The notes: a model not told the origin generated them from the letters alone. Shown: positions 34,687-47,218, counted from the stretch's first letter. The stretch: 64,000 nucleotides of DNA from Sanghuangporus weigelae (GCA_033182465.1 CP137320.1:1240001-1304000), one strand, 5' to 3'. Program-made: numbers and translations.

Positions 34687-36198
34687 TGTTAGGGAGTAGG
34701 CCCGGGATTACACCGGTTCGATCCTTTTGCCTAAGCAGCGGTGTGTTGTGCAGAGGTGATCTTATCTACCCACGTCTGGCTGTACCACGCGGTCCCTTAC
34801 TAGCCTTCTTAGTCGCTGTCTGAGTTATGGATGCTTTTAGATACGAGGTGATAGTAAAGCAGATTGGGATTTCCAAGAGGCGTGATAGTACAAAGCACAC
34901 AGTAATAGCTCGCTGTAGGGCAAGCTTTACACCAGTGTGTTAAGAGGATCGAAAGATGGGGAAATGAGGGCCTAATCCTACAACTATTTATACTCCCAGA
35001 TATTCCATTTTCCTTCCTATTTCTTACTCATCCTGTCTCCACTTCACTCCACTTTTCTCCACCATTACATCTGTTCCTTTGTCATCCTGCTGCGCTTCTC
35101 TCCACTTTGCTCCAATCTTTGTAAGGTCATCTCCACTATGACAGAATTCTTTGGAGTTGCTGACTGAGACAATAGAGGTGGTGCTCCGATGTGGAATGCT
35201 CCACTGTCAGTACTCCATAACGATGTCATTACCGTCATTGAGTGGCATCTTTGCCCTTGGAGCGATGTAGGCTGCTCGGTATGTGATTCTTCGGAATTTG
35301 TCTTGAGGTCCAGCGAGGGTAAGCATAACTCGCACGTCAGTGTTGAGGTGCCGGGTCGGTGTAGAGTATGGTCCAAGGCATATCATGAACTGCATAAGCT
35401 CTGCTGGCGGGTTCTGCTGGGTTCTGGTGACTAGCCATGCTTTGCCTTCATATCGTATGTCTTGAATGTAATGCCATATCCTTTGTTGTATAAGGAGTTG
35501 CAATTGCTTGGTCTCCAGGTTCGCATCTCTCGGTAAATAAAGGTTTGCCTGTATCGTAGATGCTGGACATGGTGTGTGCAACTCCGGTCTATACCATCCA
35601 ATCATTCTCCAAGTTATCGGGTTCGCAGTTCGAGGGGTTCGAGTTGTGATCGTGAGTTCCTCTCGTTTCTTGGGTACTATTGGGTTTGGTGGATTGGAAT
35701 GCATTGTATCTTGAAGGTGTCGCTCGGTTTCGATGTGACAGTCATGCGTACCAGCTGTTGCCGTGCATACTATGTAGTATACTTCATAAAGGACCATGTA
35801 AACTCGTGCACAGACTTGACAGTGCTGAAATGCCAGTGAGGTCTCCATAAACCTTATTAGCCTTTAGCCTTTTAGCGTTTAGGCTTTAGTAGTTGTGCTT
35901 CTGGACTTCTAAGAAGTTTGATCGCTTCTTTTGATCGAGGTCGCTCTGGTTTCTTGGTCGGCGGTGTTAGAGTGGTAGTCCGCGGTAATAGGCGGTTGGC
36001 GGTGTTAGCTGTTAGCGGGATTACGTATCCGCTTTGGTGCTTCTAGCGCTCGGGTGGTAACGGGTTACTGTTGCCTAGGCCGCTCGATCGCTTGGGCCTG
36101 TGATAGCTGGCTTGGTTACCGGTCGCGTTTGGAAAGCTGATCGTGTGGATCTGCTGATCGCGTTGATCCTGATGCGAGTTTTTGAACGGATCCTTTCA
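34687..36198 (-). mobile_element. Solo LTR, family B (copy 2), 1,512 bp
   Basis: TG...CA ends (TGTTAGGGAG to CCTTTCA) and a perfect 5-bp duplication AACCG (34,682-34,686 and 36,199-36,203). It has the same length as the element B LTRs but shows scattered substitutions. It interrupts the gag-protease region of element A. Confidence 0.92.
35207..35848 (-). CDS. LTR-borne frame, family B (copy 2), 213 codons
   Basis: An open frame of 213 codons starting METSLAFQHCQVCARV. It differs from the frames in the element B LTRs by roughly nine residues and keeps the same start and stop. The N-terminus is hydrophobic with several Cys; the middle is rich in Arg, Thr and Pro. No domain is recognised. Confidence 0.55.
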   Translation of the reverse strand: METSLAFQHCQVCARVYMVLYEVYYIVCTATAGTHDCHIETERHLQDTMHSNPPNPIVPKKREELTITTRTPRTANPITWRMIGWYRPELHTPCPASTIQANLYLPRDANLETKQLQLLIQQRIWHYIQDIRYEGKAWLVTRTQQNPPAELMQFMICLGPYSTPTRHLNTDVRVMLTLAGPQDKFRRITYRAAYIAPRAKMPLNDGNDIVMEY

Positions 36199-36203
36199 AA
36201 CCG

Positions 36204-36637
36204 CTATAAAGAATGGGGTTGTAACGAAAGGACCTTACCGTGAGAACATTGTGGCCCAGGCAAACGATACTGAGGCAGTATGGGATGTTGTTGGCAGACG
36301 CATGGCAGAGGTATGGTGCGAGGGCATAGAGGATGCAACATCGGGACAGTTTATCAGACGAAGCGGTGGAAAGGAACTCGATGCTTTCATTAGCATCATA
36401 CACCCAAAGGTAGCAAATGATGATGAGGTTGACATTTCAAACCCTCTTTTAGAGGAAGAAAATCTCATCAACACTCATGCACTCATTGATTCAGGGTGTA
36501 CAGGCTCCTGCATCGACGAAGGGTTTGTCAAGCGCTACGGTTTTCCAACTCAGAAATACATACGCCTGAGACCAGTCTTTAATGCCGACAGTACAAGCAA
36601 TGAAGGCGGACTAATTAAAGAATATGTGGTGGTACGC
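36204..36637 (+). pseudogene. Element A protease region
   Basis: Gypsy-type aspartic protease neighbourhood with the catalytic block ALIDSGCTGSCID near 36,480 and FNADSTSNEGG downstream. It is cut off on the left by the solo LTR and on the right by element C. Confidence 0.7.
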
Positions 36638-38189
36638 TGTCAGGCTATGAAATTGCCTGGACATAAACAAGCAGGAATAGCATAGCATCAGTCATTACTA
36701 TCAAGCAATAGCTCTATGGGATGCGACATATAAATCCTTGAAACTCAGATTCAGCTCATTCATAAGCGTAGGGTGATAGCAATGCGAAATCACCAAGAAA
36801 AGCGGCTCTACCCTAGTCGTAATAGTCGTCTCAATCATGATTCTAATACCGCATCAGGATAAATCAACTTGGATATCAATGCTGACACTTACTGTAGCTG
36901 TTCAATGGTGATCTGACGAGGCCTACGAATTAACCTCAACACCTTCTTCATGTGGCACCACATGTGTGAAAGGCGTGCAAAAGGGTTGCGAGAAGGCATT
37001 TTGAGAAGATACGGATTAAGGAGACTACGCCGTCACTCATATACAATTTATACTGAATTGGTCTAAGCCATACAGGGTCCGACGAGCTTCTTTAAGGTCC
37101 CCATTCAGAGGTATTCAAATCGCTTATTGACCTGAAGCAGACCGATAATGCGCACCAGAATTGAGAGTATGAGCCTAGATTTGTGCAAGACAATTCAGAC
37201 TCCCTATCAACGACTACGTTACAATGAGTCAATGCTTAGGCATGTGTCATGACCTAATCAGGAGGCAGTCCAAGCTTTGTTAGGATACCATAAAGGGATA
37301 TGAGCTTTGGACTCGCAGGACAAGAAGCCAAGACGGAAATCAGATTCTATATTAGGAAGGTTGAACCTAATTTTTCTTATATAAGCAAGTGCATTTGAGT
37401 CCTATTTTTAGTTTATTTTCTTAGCCTTGCTTTGTAATGCTTAATAATGCTTAGTAAGCTCAGCCTATATAAGGCGGGCGAGCGAGCACGCCAAGAGAGA
37501 GAGCAACTTGACCTTTAACCACCACCATCTCTCTCCACTTTGTTACTTTGTATCTTAAGTCTAAGTGAAGTATTAGTTTTTGTTACTGCTGTATAAATTA
37601 GGCAGTCGGTAATAAAGCTAAGGTGTTAATTACTATTGCTGTATTATTATTTAGTACCCTAGATTTGCAAGCACACAGAGGTGTTTGTCATTGTCTAGCG
37701 CGGTGCACTCAAGTCAGGTGCTTGTCTGTACCCACCCTTGCTGAATATTAGTGCTGTGGTTTATTTGACATCAGCATATCACTCAGATACGTCATTGCAC
37801 AGGTAGCTGACACTACTTTAGTGTTTGCTGTTAGTACCTGTTAAGAATAAGTGCGGTTGCTAGTACTGCGAAGAGCGTTGCTACTAGGACCGATAACGAT
37901 AAGCGAGGTTGCTAGAACCGCTACTGTGCTGCTTCTAGAACCTAGTACGTATTAAGTTTGAGTTCAGGACTCTTATCAGCAAATCACACCTATCATACGT
38001 TGTCACCCCAAAATCATCCATATCAACTTCCATTACTTACCCAATGGCCAACAATATCATACGCAGTCTAAGAATTAGTTGCCCCTAGCTAAACGAACAA
38101 CAGGGAAGACTACCCATCTAGATAAATAGACCAGTTGACTCTGTGAGAGCACTGTAGAATTTATTCACAAGTCCACTCTCAGCACGACA
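36638..38189 (+). repeat. 5' LTR of element C, 1,552 bp
   Basis: TGTCAGGCTA to GCACGACA. A TATATAA box lies at 37,466-37,472, about 830 bp in, so U3 is about 800 bp. No long frame is conserved inside, unlike the family B LTR. Confidence 0.88.
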
Positions 38190-38194
38190 AAACT

Positions 38195-38212
38195 TGGTGA
38201 CCACCGCAGGGC
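38195..38212 (+). promoter_or_regulatory. Primer-binding site of element C
   Basis: TGGTGACCACCGCAGGGC starts five bases after the 5' LTR. Its complement ends in CCA as a tRNA 3' end should. The tRNA species was not identified. Confidence 0.6.
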
Positions 38213-38316
38213 AGCTAAATTAAGTTCAATAGGCTGCAAATCATCAGGTTAAACTTACATAACAATCCAATCAATATTGGAAGTCAAGTCTATCATATAT
38301 ATTACACGTTATCAAC

Positions 38317-39471
38317 ATGACGACAGAAGATCTCAATACATCGGCACATGAAGTGTCACATGACACAGCTCGCTCAGTGCTGGACATGCCCTTTGCCAAC
38401 ACAAAGTATGCACCTAAGACGTTCATGGGTCATTTCTCAGAAGTCCAGGACTTTCTAGATCATTATGAGCAGCTCTGCAATAGAAATAATGTTATCACAG
38501 ATGCAGACAAATGCAGAATCATCACTCGGTACTGTGCAAGAAAGGTAGTACAAGTTATCGAAGGCCTGGATCACTTCATTATTCCTAATTGGTCAGAATT
38601 AAAAGCAGCGATCTTACGTCTGTATGATGCAAATCTCAATGATAAGCGTTATACAAAGACTGATCTCAAGAAGTTTATGCTTGAGAGTCGTGAGAAGAAG
38701 ACTAAGCAGTGGAGGGACTTTACAGAATATACGCGCAAGTTTACCACAATTGGAGGATGGCTCAAAGGCCATAAGAAGATTACTGAGGATGAGCAAGCAA
38801 CCTATTACTGGAAAGGAATTGATGCATACACTCGTACAATTCTAGAAGCAAGGCTTCTTATGAAAGATCCCAAGCATGACATGAGCGAGCCATTCAAGAT
38901 GCAGGATGTTTGGGAGGTTGCAGAAGCATGGCTAAATGCAGACAGGTTTGACAGACTTGAAGACGATGATAATCAGGGTAGCTTCCAATTTCTTAGAGCA
39001 GCAGATGAAGAGGACAAGAAAAATGAAGAGGAGGAAGAAGTAGAAGAAAGGCCGAAGGAGCATACGAGAGACAGAATCAGGGAAACTCAGATGCCCAAGC
39101 TGGATTATCCCGCTTTGAGCAGGACTAAGACGAAGGAGACCACACAGGATGAAGTTGAGAGTCTAATTGATCAAATGTCGAAGTTATCACTCTCGGATCC
39201 AAAGTATGGCCTCCTATATTACAAGGCAGTCAAGCTTGATCCATTAGTAGCTCAAGCTGTACGTCCACCTAATGTTAGCAGAAGTTCAATGTCGAATATC
39301 AACTCAGAACGATCAGGAAATAGGTCACGTGAGAATAATTCAGGGCCCAGACCACCAAACCGCAATTGCTTCGGATGCGGTCAGAATGGACATGGAATGA
39401 GAAATTGCCCTGACATTAAGGAATTGCTTAGTCAAGGAGTGATCAAGTATGATCATACAGGAAGGCTGTAG
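38317..39471 (+). CDS. Element C gag
   Basis: 384 codons. The capsid core runs from about residue 30 (FMGHFSEVQDFLDHYEQLC) to 210. An acidic and charged linker follows, then one zinc knuckle CFGCGQNGHGMRNC near the end. The next frame begins directly after the stop in the same reading phase, an arrangement compatible with the read-through some Gypsy elements use. Confidence 0.8.
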   Translation: MTTEDLNTSAHEVSHDTARSVLDMPFANTKYAPKTFMGHFSEVQDFLDHYEQLCNRNNVITDADKCRIITRYCARKVVQVIEGLDHFIIPNWSELKAAILRLYDANLNDKRYTKTDLKKFMLESREKKTKQWRDFTEYTRKFTTIGGWLKGHKKITEDEQATYYWKGIDAYTRTILEARLLMKDPKHDMSEPFKMQDVWEVAEAWLNADRFDRLEDDDNQGSFQFLRAADEEDKKNEEEEEVEERPKEHTRDRIRETQMPKLDYPALSRTKTKETTQDEVESLIDQMSKLSLSDPKYGLLYYKAVKLDPLVAQAVRPPNVSRSSMSNINSERSGNRSRENNSGPRPPNRNCFGCGQNGHGMRNCPDIKELLSQGVIKYDHTGRL

Positions 39472-42423
39472 ATGAATGACGGCTCACCAATCAGTAGAAA
39501 TTTTGACGAGCCTATCGTACAGGCAGTGAAGCGTCAACAGCCTCCAGCTAACAAGGTTAATTTTATTACATGTGAAGAACCAGAGGAATCAGATGGCATG
39601 CAAGATGCTCTGTACATTCATCCTGAAGAAGAATTATCTGGATTTCCAGTGACACGGTCTCAGAAGGGAATTACTTCAAGACGTAATGGAGTTATGGATG
39701 AGCCAAGGCAGAAACCGACCAGGTCACCCAGGAGTAGACCTCAAGTAAAGACGTCAGATGAAACACCACGGCTGCCTGTGGTCAAGGAAATAAGTAGTCC
39801 ACCTATTGTTCAGCCCACTATGCAAGATGTAATCATGCAGGATCATCAACTTATCCAGAAAGTAGATCCACGTGGTAGCGTACCACAGCCAAAGGATAAG
39901 CCTGATAGTAAAGGAGAAAAGAATTCACCTGCACATCGCTTTTCAAGACAGTCAGAAATATCTTCTAATATTGACCTGCATGTAGTGGCAGATAGGATTC
40001 TAGCACAAGACCAACTTATTTCAACCCGCGAGCTATTAGGAGCATCACCAGGATTGGCACGTATCATATCAGACAAGCTTCAGTATAAGAGTATTAAGCC
40101 AAACACCGAGACAGTAATGGAAGCAGAAGTCGAGGAAAACACATCGCAAGCATACTGGACAAAGCCTTTTATCCCAAAGACACATGGACGCTTGATTCGA
40201 CTCACTGTCAGTTTTAGTGGGCATGATGTCAAAGCAATTTTAGATACAGGGTCACAGATGAATGTCTATCATGCAAGGCTTGCAAAACTAGCTCAGATGC
40301 CAATAGACAGAACCCAGCACATGAATATGAATGATGCCAATGGAGGGCAAGGATCCTTAGAAGGTATGCTTTCAGGAGTCAGAATTGATATAGGCAACAT
40401 TGCAACAACTGGCAATGTATATGTTGGAAGTCAAGTCCCATTTGACCTACTGCTTGGAAGACCATGGCAGCGAGGAAATTTAATTTCCATTGACGAGCGT
40501 CCAGAAGGAACTTATCTTCAGTTCAAGGATCCAGATGACCCAACACGATCAAAGACCAGATATGAGCTGCTAGTCATCCCAGATGGAAGCAATGATGTGT
40601 GGGATTATGATCCTGCAACATGGCTTGCTGTTCAGCCAGACATGGATGACCATGATGATTATCAGGAGAAGTTTAGGCAGTTTATTAAGGACCGTGAGCA
40701 GGCAATAGCAGATGTGTTAGAAGAAGAAGAAATAGGAGAAGTTTACACATCGTTTGGAAGCCCATTGACATCAGCTGAATGCATTGTTAAGGAATGGGAG
40801 ATTGAGAAGCAAGGCACCTCAATACCAGTGGAATTGACGCTTATTGAGCAGATCCCTTCGGAGTCAGAAGAAGCCCATAGCGAACCAGTTCCAAAGCCAG
40901 TAATTCACTTTGAGCGTAAGAGAATGCATGGTTCAGGAGAGACTGATAGCCTAGACTCAATGCCAGAGCTTAGGGACATCTCTGAGTCGGAATCAGAATC
41001 AAGTGGACCAGTTGACTGTTATCTGGGAGATAACGGAAACTGGAAGTACGACATGACAGGAGGAATTGAGAAGGCCCATTCAGAGATACAGCTTTATGAG
41101 GAAGTCCTGAAGCCCAAGGAGAGGCTTGGCTTACTTTCAAGAAAAGAGGCTTCGGCGATTCAAAGGATCAGGGCAAAGTATTTTGGAGGTGACAGCCACA
41201 ATGAAGCTAGAGCAAAGCCGGCTCAGCGACTAATAACCAGATACTGGCAGGATGGTGCAGGAAATGACTCTAAGGACTTAGGAGAGTCATCCAGTAAGAG
41301 AAGGAGTCAATTGGACCAAGAGTCTATTGGCGAAAATTTTATAAGTACATTACATCCTATTTATGAGGACCCAGAAGCGATGAATGCAAAAGTTTCCCCT
41401 TTTGCCACCCCAGACCTGGAAATTGGAAGTACCCAACAGCCTTATCAAGATGATATTATTATCAGGGCTAACAGTTCAGTGGTTGAGAACTTACAGGGTG
41501 TGCAAAATCGAAATCGAGATGATTTCGACATTTCTGGAAACCGCAATAGTTCAATGAAATGTGAGCCGATCGGTACGGTTAAGGTACCATTCGAAAGCTC
41601 TCGTCAGCACGAACCAAATGAGTCCTCAGCGGACGAAATCGAACATGTTCCGGCGAATCTACAGCGAAAACGACGGAATAGGAGAAGGTCAAAGCGAAAA
41701 ATGAGGGTAGCAGACGCACCAGTGGACCAAATGGTCTCGCAAAGGACTCTTTCGGATAGCGGGGAGCGAGACGAACCCAACGGAGCTATAATCAGGGCAA
41801 ACGGACAAGAATTGATTAAGAAACGGCAGATTTTCGATTTTCAGAAATCTTCGATTTTGCAACCAGGACAGAACTCAAGTTTCAGGTACCAGACAGCTCA
41901 GAGTAACAACCAGAAAGACTCTGGACAGGCAGTACATGGTACTAGGACTAAAGGAAAGCAAGTATGTCAGCGGAATAATGAGAAAAGGCAGGCTTACCAG
42001 TGTAAAAAGGCCAATAATCAGATGTGCAATCCGAAACGATCGGATCTATCAACCATGACATATTTGGCATCGCCAGAAAGGGCTCAAAAAGACAATTCTA
42101 ACGCACCAAGAATCACAGAAATCGGTGAAGAAGTGAGCAAGATAGAGCAGTTGCAGGTAAACCAGCCCAGAAGTGAGTCAACAAGTCAAGAGCAGAAAAC
42201 ACCAGATGCGTACGCGCGAGATTGTGGCAGGTCACATGACCACCAACCCTCACAACTCGGAATTGGATCTAAGGCAGAAATCAATGTCAACATTCAGTGG
42301 AGCACTCTACAGGGAATTATTTTGGCTCTATTTATGATCAGCTCAGCACTATTCTTTATGATTCTGACAGGATTGACCCTGTTCATAATTTTAAATTATG
42401 ACAACCAGTCTCATCCTTTTTAA
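39472..42423 (+). CDS. Element C protease-containing frame with a C-terminal hydrophobic segment
   Basis: 983 codons. The aspartic protease centre is KAILDTGSQMNVYHARL at about residue 255, followed by FDLLLGRPW. A long Ser/Glu/Lys-rich linker of some 500 residues follows. The last 45 residues are strongly hydrophobic (ILALFMISSALFFMIL and on), enough for one or two membrane spans. A hydrophobic segment between protease and reverse transcriptase is not standard for Gypsy elements. Confidence 0.7.
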   Translation: MNDGSPISRNFDEPIVQAVKRQQPPANKVNFITCEEPEESDGMQDALYIHPEEELSGFPVTRSQKGITSRRNGVMDEPRQKPTRSPRSRPQVKTSDETPRLPVVKEISSPPIVQPTMQDVIMQDHQLIQKVDPRGSVPQPKDKPDSKGEKNSPAHRFSRQSEISSNIDLHVVADRILAQDQLISTRELLGASPGLARIISDKLQYKSIKPNTETVMEAEVEENTSQAYWTKPFIPKTHGRLIRLTVSFSGHDVKAILDTGSQMNVYHARLAKLAQMPIDRTQHMNMNDANGGQGSLEGMLSGVRIDIGNIATTGNVYVGSQVPFDLLLGRPWQRGNLISIDERPEGTYLQFKDPDDPTRSKTRYELLVIPDGSNDVWDYDPATWLAVQPDMDDHDDYQEKFRQFIKDREQAIADVLEEEEIGEVYTSFGSPLTSAECIVKEWEIEKQGTSIPVELTLIEQIPSESEEAHSEPVPKPVIHFERKRMHGSGETDSLDSMPELRDISESESESSGPVDCYLGDNGNWKYDMTGGIEKAHSEIQLYEEVLKPKERLGLLSRKEASAIQRIRAKYFGGDSHNEARAKPAQRLITRYWQDGAGNDSKDLGESSSKRRSQLDQESIGENFISTLHPIYEDPEAMNAKVSPFATPDLEIGSTQQPYQDDIIIRANSSVVENLQGVQNRNRDDFDISGNRNSSMKCEPIGTVKVPFESSRQHEPNESSADEIEHVPANLQRKRRNRRRSKRKMRVADAPVDQMVSQRTLSDSGERDEPNGAIIRANGQELIKKRQIFDFQKSSILQPGQNSSFRYQTAQSNNQKDSGQAVHGTRTKGKQVCQRNNEKRQAYQCKKANNQMCNPKRSDLSTMTYLASPERAQKDNSNAPRITEIGEEVSKIEQLQVNQPRSESTSQEQKTPDAYARDCGRSHDHQPSQLGIGSKAEINVNIQWSTLQGIILALFMISSALFFMILTGLTLFIILNYDNQSHPF

Positions 42424-45400
42424 GAAAGCCGGTGCTCCTGAACTTCTGCATAACTGCTCTTCTTCTTGATGTGATCTATGGAGTTTGTGTTTGGATTTAT
42501 TTATTTACAGGTACCAGAATATTGAATACAATAGCTGTTCAATATTATGGATCAGTGACAGAGCATCGGCAAGACAACGAGAGTATGAATCAAGGATACG
42601 TATTTTTTGCAGGCAATGAAAGTGAACACTGCCAGAGCATAAATGATGAAGAATTCAGTGGAACAGCATATAAGAGAGTAGACAAGAAGATTAAGCCAAT
42701 CTCAGGAGTATTTCCTGAAGATGCGAGAGTAGTGCGAAGATTTCCAGAGGATCCATTGCGCAATTTACCAATGCTTCCAACTAAACCGCCAGATTTCACT
42801 CCAAGTGAACGCCTTACAGAAGAGCGATTAGAAGAACTCCATATCAATGAAGATGGATTCTTATGGCCAGAAGAAGAGAAATTATTCAAGCATATCTTCA
42901 AACTCAATGAACGTACATTAGCATTTGAAGAAGTACACAGGGGAACATTTTGTGAAGATTATTTCTCGCCATACATTATTCCAGTTATCCCTCATGTGCC
43001 ATGGGAGCATAAGAACATACCAATTCCTAGGGCAATTCAAGAAGAAGTCATAAAGCTGCTCAAGGAGAAAATTGCAGCAGGTGTTTATGAACCAAGTCAA
43101 GCCTCTTATAGGTCAAGATGGTTTTGCATAATCAAGAAGAATGGAAAACTACGTATTGTGCATGATCTGCAAGTACTAAATGGTATAACTATCTGAGATG
43201 CAGGTCTACCACCAGTCCTAGATGATTTTGTAGAGCCATTTGCTGGACGTCAGTGTTATACGGTATTTGATTTATTTTGGGGATTTGATGCAAGGAAGGT
43301 AGCACCACAAAGTCGTGACCTCACATCATTCTGGACACCATTGGGATTATTGCAAATCACCTCTATGCCGATGGGATTTACAAATTCTCCAGCAGAATTT
43401 CAAAAATGCATGGTTTTCATTTTACAGCAGGAAATACCACATGTCGCGAATATCTTCATTGACGATCTACCAATCAAGGGACCATCCACAATGTACTTAG
43501 ATGAAGATGGAAATCCAGAAACACTGCAAGACAATCCAGGAATACGAAGATTCATATGGGAACATGCAAATGATGTGCATAGAATTATGCATCGAGTCGG
43601 TCATGCAGGAGCAACATTTTCTCCAAAGAAGACCCAAGTTGCCAAACCCGAAGTAGTTATTGTAGGACAGAAATGCACACCAGAAGGACGTTTACCAGAT
43701 AATAACAAGGTTGCCAAAATACTGAACTGACCACCACTGACAACAGTAAAAGAAGTACGTCAATTTCTAGGATTATGTGGCACAGTGCGTGTTTGGATAA
43801 AAAATTATTCTGCAACAGCACGTCCATTAACTGAATTGATTAGAAGTACCACTGAGTTCATCTGGGATGAAAGACGACAGCATGCATTTGACGAATTAAA
43901 GCAACTAGTGACAATGGCACCAGCATTAAGGCCAATTGACTATACATCGGAAAATCCTGTGACTCTATCAGTCGACTCCAGCATCATTGCAGTTGGGTTT
44001 ATTTTATCACAGATAGATGAAGATGGAAGGAGACGACCAGCGAGATATGGATCAATACCCATGAATGAACGTGAAGCGAGATATTCACAGCCTAAATTAG
44101 AGTTGTACGGTCTATTCAGAGCATTACGCTACTATCATCTATATATATTTGGCATCAAACACCTTCATGTAGAAGTGGATGCTAAGTATATCAAAGGAAT
44201 GTTGAATGAGCCAGACTTACAGCCGAATGCTACCATCAATAGGTGGATCCAGGGAATTTTGTTATTTGACTTCAAGCTTATTCATGTCTCTGCAACTCAA
44301 TTTAAAGGACTGGATGGACTTTCACGTCGAACACCACTTGCAGAGGAGTATGAAGAATTTGATGATGAGTTTCTAGATGAAATATCTTTATTTGTTACTG
44401 CTCAGAAAGCAGACAACAGATTTCAAGATGAGTTGCAATCCTATGCAACGAGTGCAGAAAGTCAAGACGAATACCTACTAAAAATATTTCGGTTCTTGAT
44501 CACACTTGAAGTTCCAGAATTCACCAGCATAGATACGAGAAAGAAGTTTCTAAAGAAGACAGGCCAATTCTTTGTGAAGGATAAGGTTATGTATAAGCGC
44601 TCAAAAGATCATCCGCTAAAAGTCATATTTGACCCAGAGGAAAGATATCGGAATATGGTCAGAGCTCATGAAGAACTAGGTCACCGTGGAGAACATGCAA
44701 CATATGAGCTCCTGAGACAGAGATTCTATTGGCCATATATGCGATCTCACATTCAGCATCATATCCGATCCTGCCATGAATGTCAGATTCGTAGTACACG
44801 AAAAGTGGAACTTCCCCTAATCACATCAACACCAGCCAATATCTTTGTGAAGATACATGTGGATGTGATGAATATGCCTGTTTCAAAGGGATTTAGATAT
44901 ATTGTAGCAGCAAGAGACGATCTGACACGTGCAAGTGAAGGACGAGCACTCAAGAAGGCAAATGCGAATGCTCTAGCACAATTTTTCTGGGAAGAAATTT
45001 TATGCAGATACGGTGCAGTAGGAAGAGTTGTTACAGATAATGGACCAGAGGTGAAAGGCGCATTCACAAGACTCATGAACAGATATGGTATTCCTCAAGT
45101 ACAGATCTCAGCATATAATTCCAAGGCAAATGGAGTAGTAGAGCGAAGTCATGCAATCATACGTGATTCAATAGTAAAGGCATGTGAAGGTAGTATCAAG
45201 GAATGGCCAAACAAAGTTCACGCAGCATTCTTTGCAGACAAGATTACAACCACGAGGTCAACAGGATACAGTCCATACTATTTATTACATGGCGTTGAAC
45301 CAGTGTTACCCTTGGATTTATTTGAGGCAACATTTCTTGTTCAAGGATTTACTGATGATATGTCAACAGAAGACCTGTTGGCATTGCGAATCAGACAGTT

Positions 45401-46640
45401 AGAGAAGAGAGAAGATGATTTAGCTGAAGCATCAAGATTACTGGCAAAGATGCGGTTCAAATCTAAGCAACAATTTGAAAGACGTTTTGCAAAGCGACTT
45501 ACTAAGATGGAATTTTCCCCAGGAGAATTTGTACTAATGCGCAACACACAGGTGGAAAAAGAGATGAACAGAAAGACAAAGCTACGTTACTTAGGGCCAT
45601 TTGTTGTGATACGTCATACAGAAGGAGGAGCATATGACTTACGCTGTAGCGCACTGGCCCCTCCTGTGCCAGTACACTCATACTATGGCTCCCCCTGTAC
45701 TGCAGATACCATATCCCAGCACCGCTGACACCTCAGAGTGTGAGGGCATACTCCTATTGCACTCGGGACGTCATTTGAGCACGTATCCATTGATTCCAGC
45801 ACACGTACTGTACTGCGGCGCCCTCCTATGACCCAAATCGATCCGCCGATGGCTCCCCGACACTCAGACAGGTCCGCCGACAGCTCCTACCCAGCACCAG
45901 GCACTATAGGACACATCCCTCAGTGACTACGTGCCGCCGATCTTATGATTTACCATACGTACAGCCGTGCGGCGACTCTGGATGCCTCCGAGTCGGCCCC
46001 CCATGGCGCCGATTGATGCGGCGGACACTCAGACATCCTCAGGTACCTTCGCCGACGCCTCCTACAGCTTATCAAGCAGTCCCCCATTGTCTAGGGAGCT
46101 ATATATTGTCATATGTGCTTACATGCCTCATTACGACATATCTGCCACCAGTCCGGCAGTCCCCCACAGCACTGCCGCTCCGGCCACTCATATTAGTCAC
46201 TAGGGATCGCCCACACTCTGTATTGAGTGCCGCCGATGCATCGGACACCTCAGGGACATCGGCTGATGCGCCCTTTGTCTCATATACGCGATATCAGCCT
46301 CCGATCATCGGTTCCAAGGTTTCCCGACTTCCCCCTGATGCGGCGGCCCCCATTAGACCATGTATGGAAGGTAGGCATGTGGTACATCGGCGTGCCAAGC
46401 CACCGACTCGCGCCGCCAAGCCCAACTCCGCCGGCGCCCGTGTTATTGCAGATACTCAATATTTCATGTGATTGGATGCCCCCCTCACGTTGCCGCTCTC
46501 AGATTTCACCTGGGCACTCCGGCAGCGGCCCTTGGCGACCCAGATGACTCAGGAGATGTTGTCAGACAGTAGGATGTGTCGGCGACAGCAGTAGAGTATA
46601 TATAGAGCTTATACTAGCTTGTAGACGAAAGGATAGAAAG

Positions 46641-46676
46641 CCTAGCAAGGATTCCAAGCCTAGCAAGGATTCCAAG
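46641..46676 (+). repeat. Perfect tandem duplication of 18 bp
   Basis: CCTAGCAAGGATTCCAAG occurs twice in a row, 36 bp downstream of the TATA box of the family D LTR, so near the expected RNA start. Confidence 0.85.
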
Positions 46677-46848
46677 AGCATGTACCAGACCGAGCGCCAG
46701 AGTTTGAGATATCCCTCACTCTGAGTCTCCCCTCATGTACTGAGCCTCCCCCTTGACTATATACTATCCTTGACATCTCCTCTTGTTTGACTCCACATTC
46801 TACTTGCCTTTGCCGCCTCCGGGACGCCTCTGCCGCTCTGACGTTCAG

Positions 46849-47218
46849 TGATCCGGCGCCCCTCTATTCGACGTCGGCGACCCTTTGGCGACCCAGGCTT
46901 CTCATCAGACTCCCCTTCGGCATCCTTTCCAGCCTTTCACTCCAGTTTATCCCATATATTGATCTTATACGGTCTTTTCCTTTCATCTATCGCGTTTACG
47001 CTACTGCGGCGGATTCCTGCGGCCTCCCCCTCAGTCCGGCACCCCTCTATTCAATGTCGGCGGCCATCCGACGACCCAGGCATCCTATCAGACGACCCAG
47101 CGGCGCCTTCTCCAGCCACTCACTCCATTTTATCCTTTATATTCATCTTATACACTTCATACCTTCCTGTGGCCGAGTTTATACCACGTCGGCAGCCTCT
47201 TGTGATCCCCCCTTTTGA
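46849..47218 (+). repeat. Imperfect tandem repeat, two units of about 185 bp
   Basis: Unit 1 (about 46,849-47,033) and unit 2 (about 47,034-47,218) share CCGGC(G/A)CCCCTCTATTC, CGACCCAGGC, CACTCCA(G/T)TTTATCC and GCGGC..CC blocks in the same order. It lies in the downstream half of the family D LTR. Confidence 0.65.

Noticed and set aside
34518-34823. 101-codon frame crossing into the solo LTR
   Set aside because: It joins element A coding sequence to LTR sequence by chance at the insertion point.
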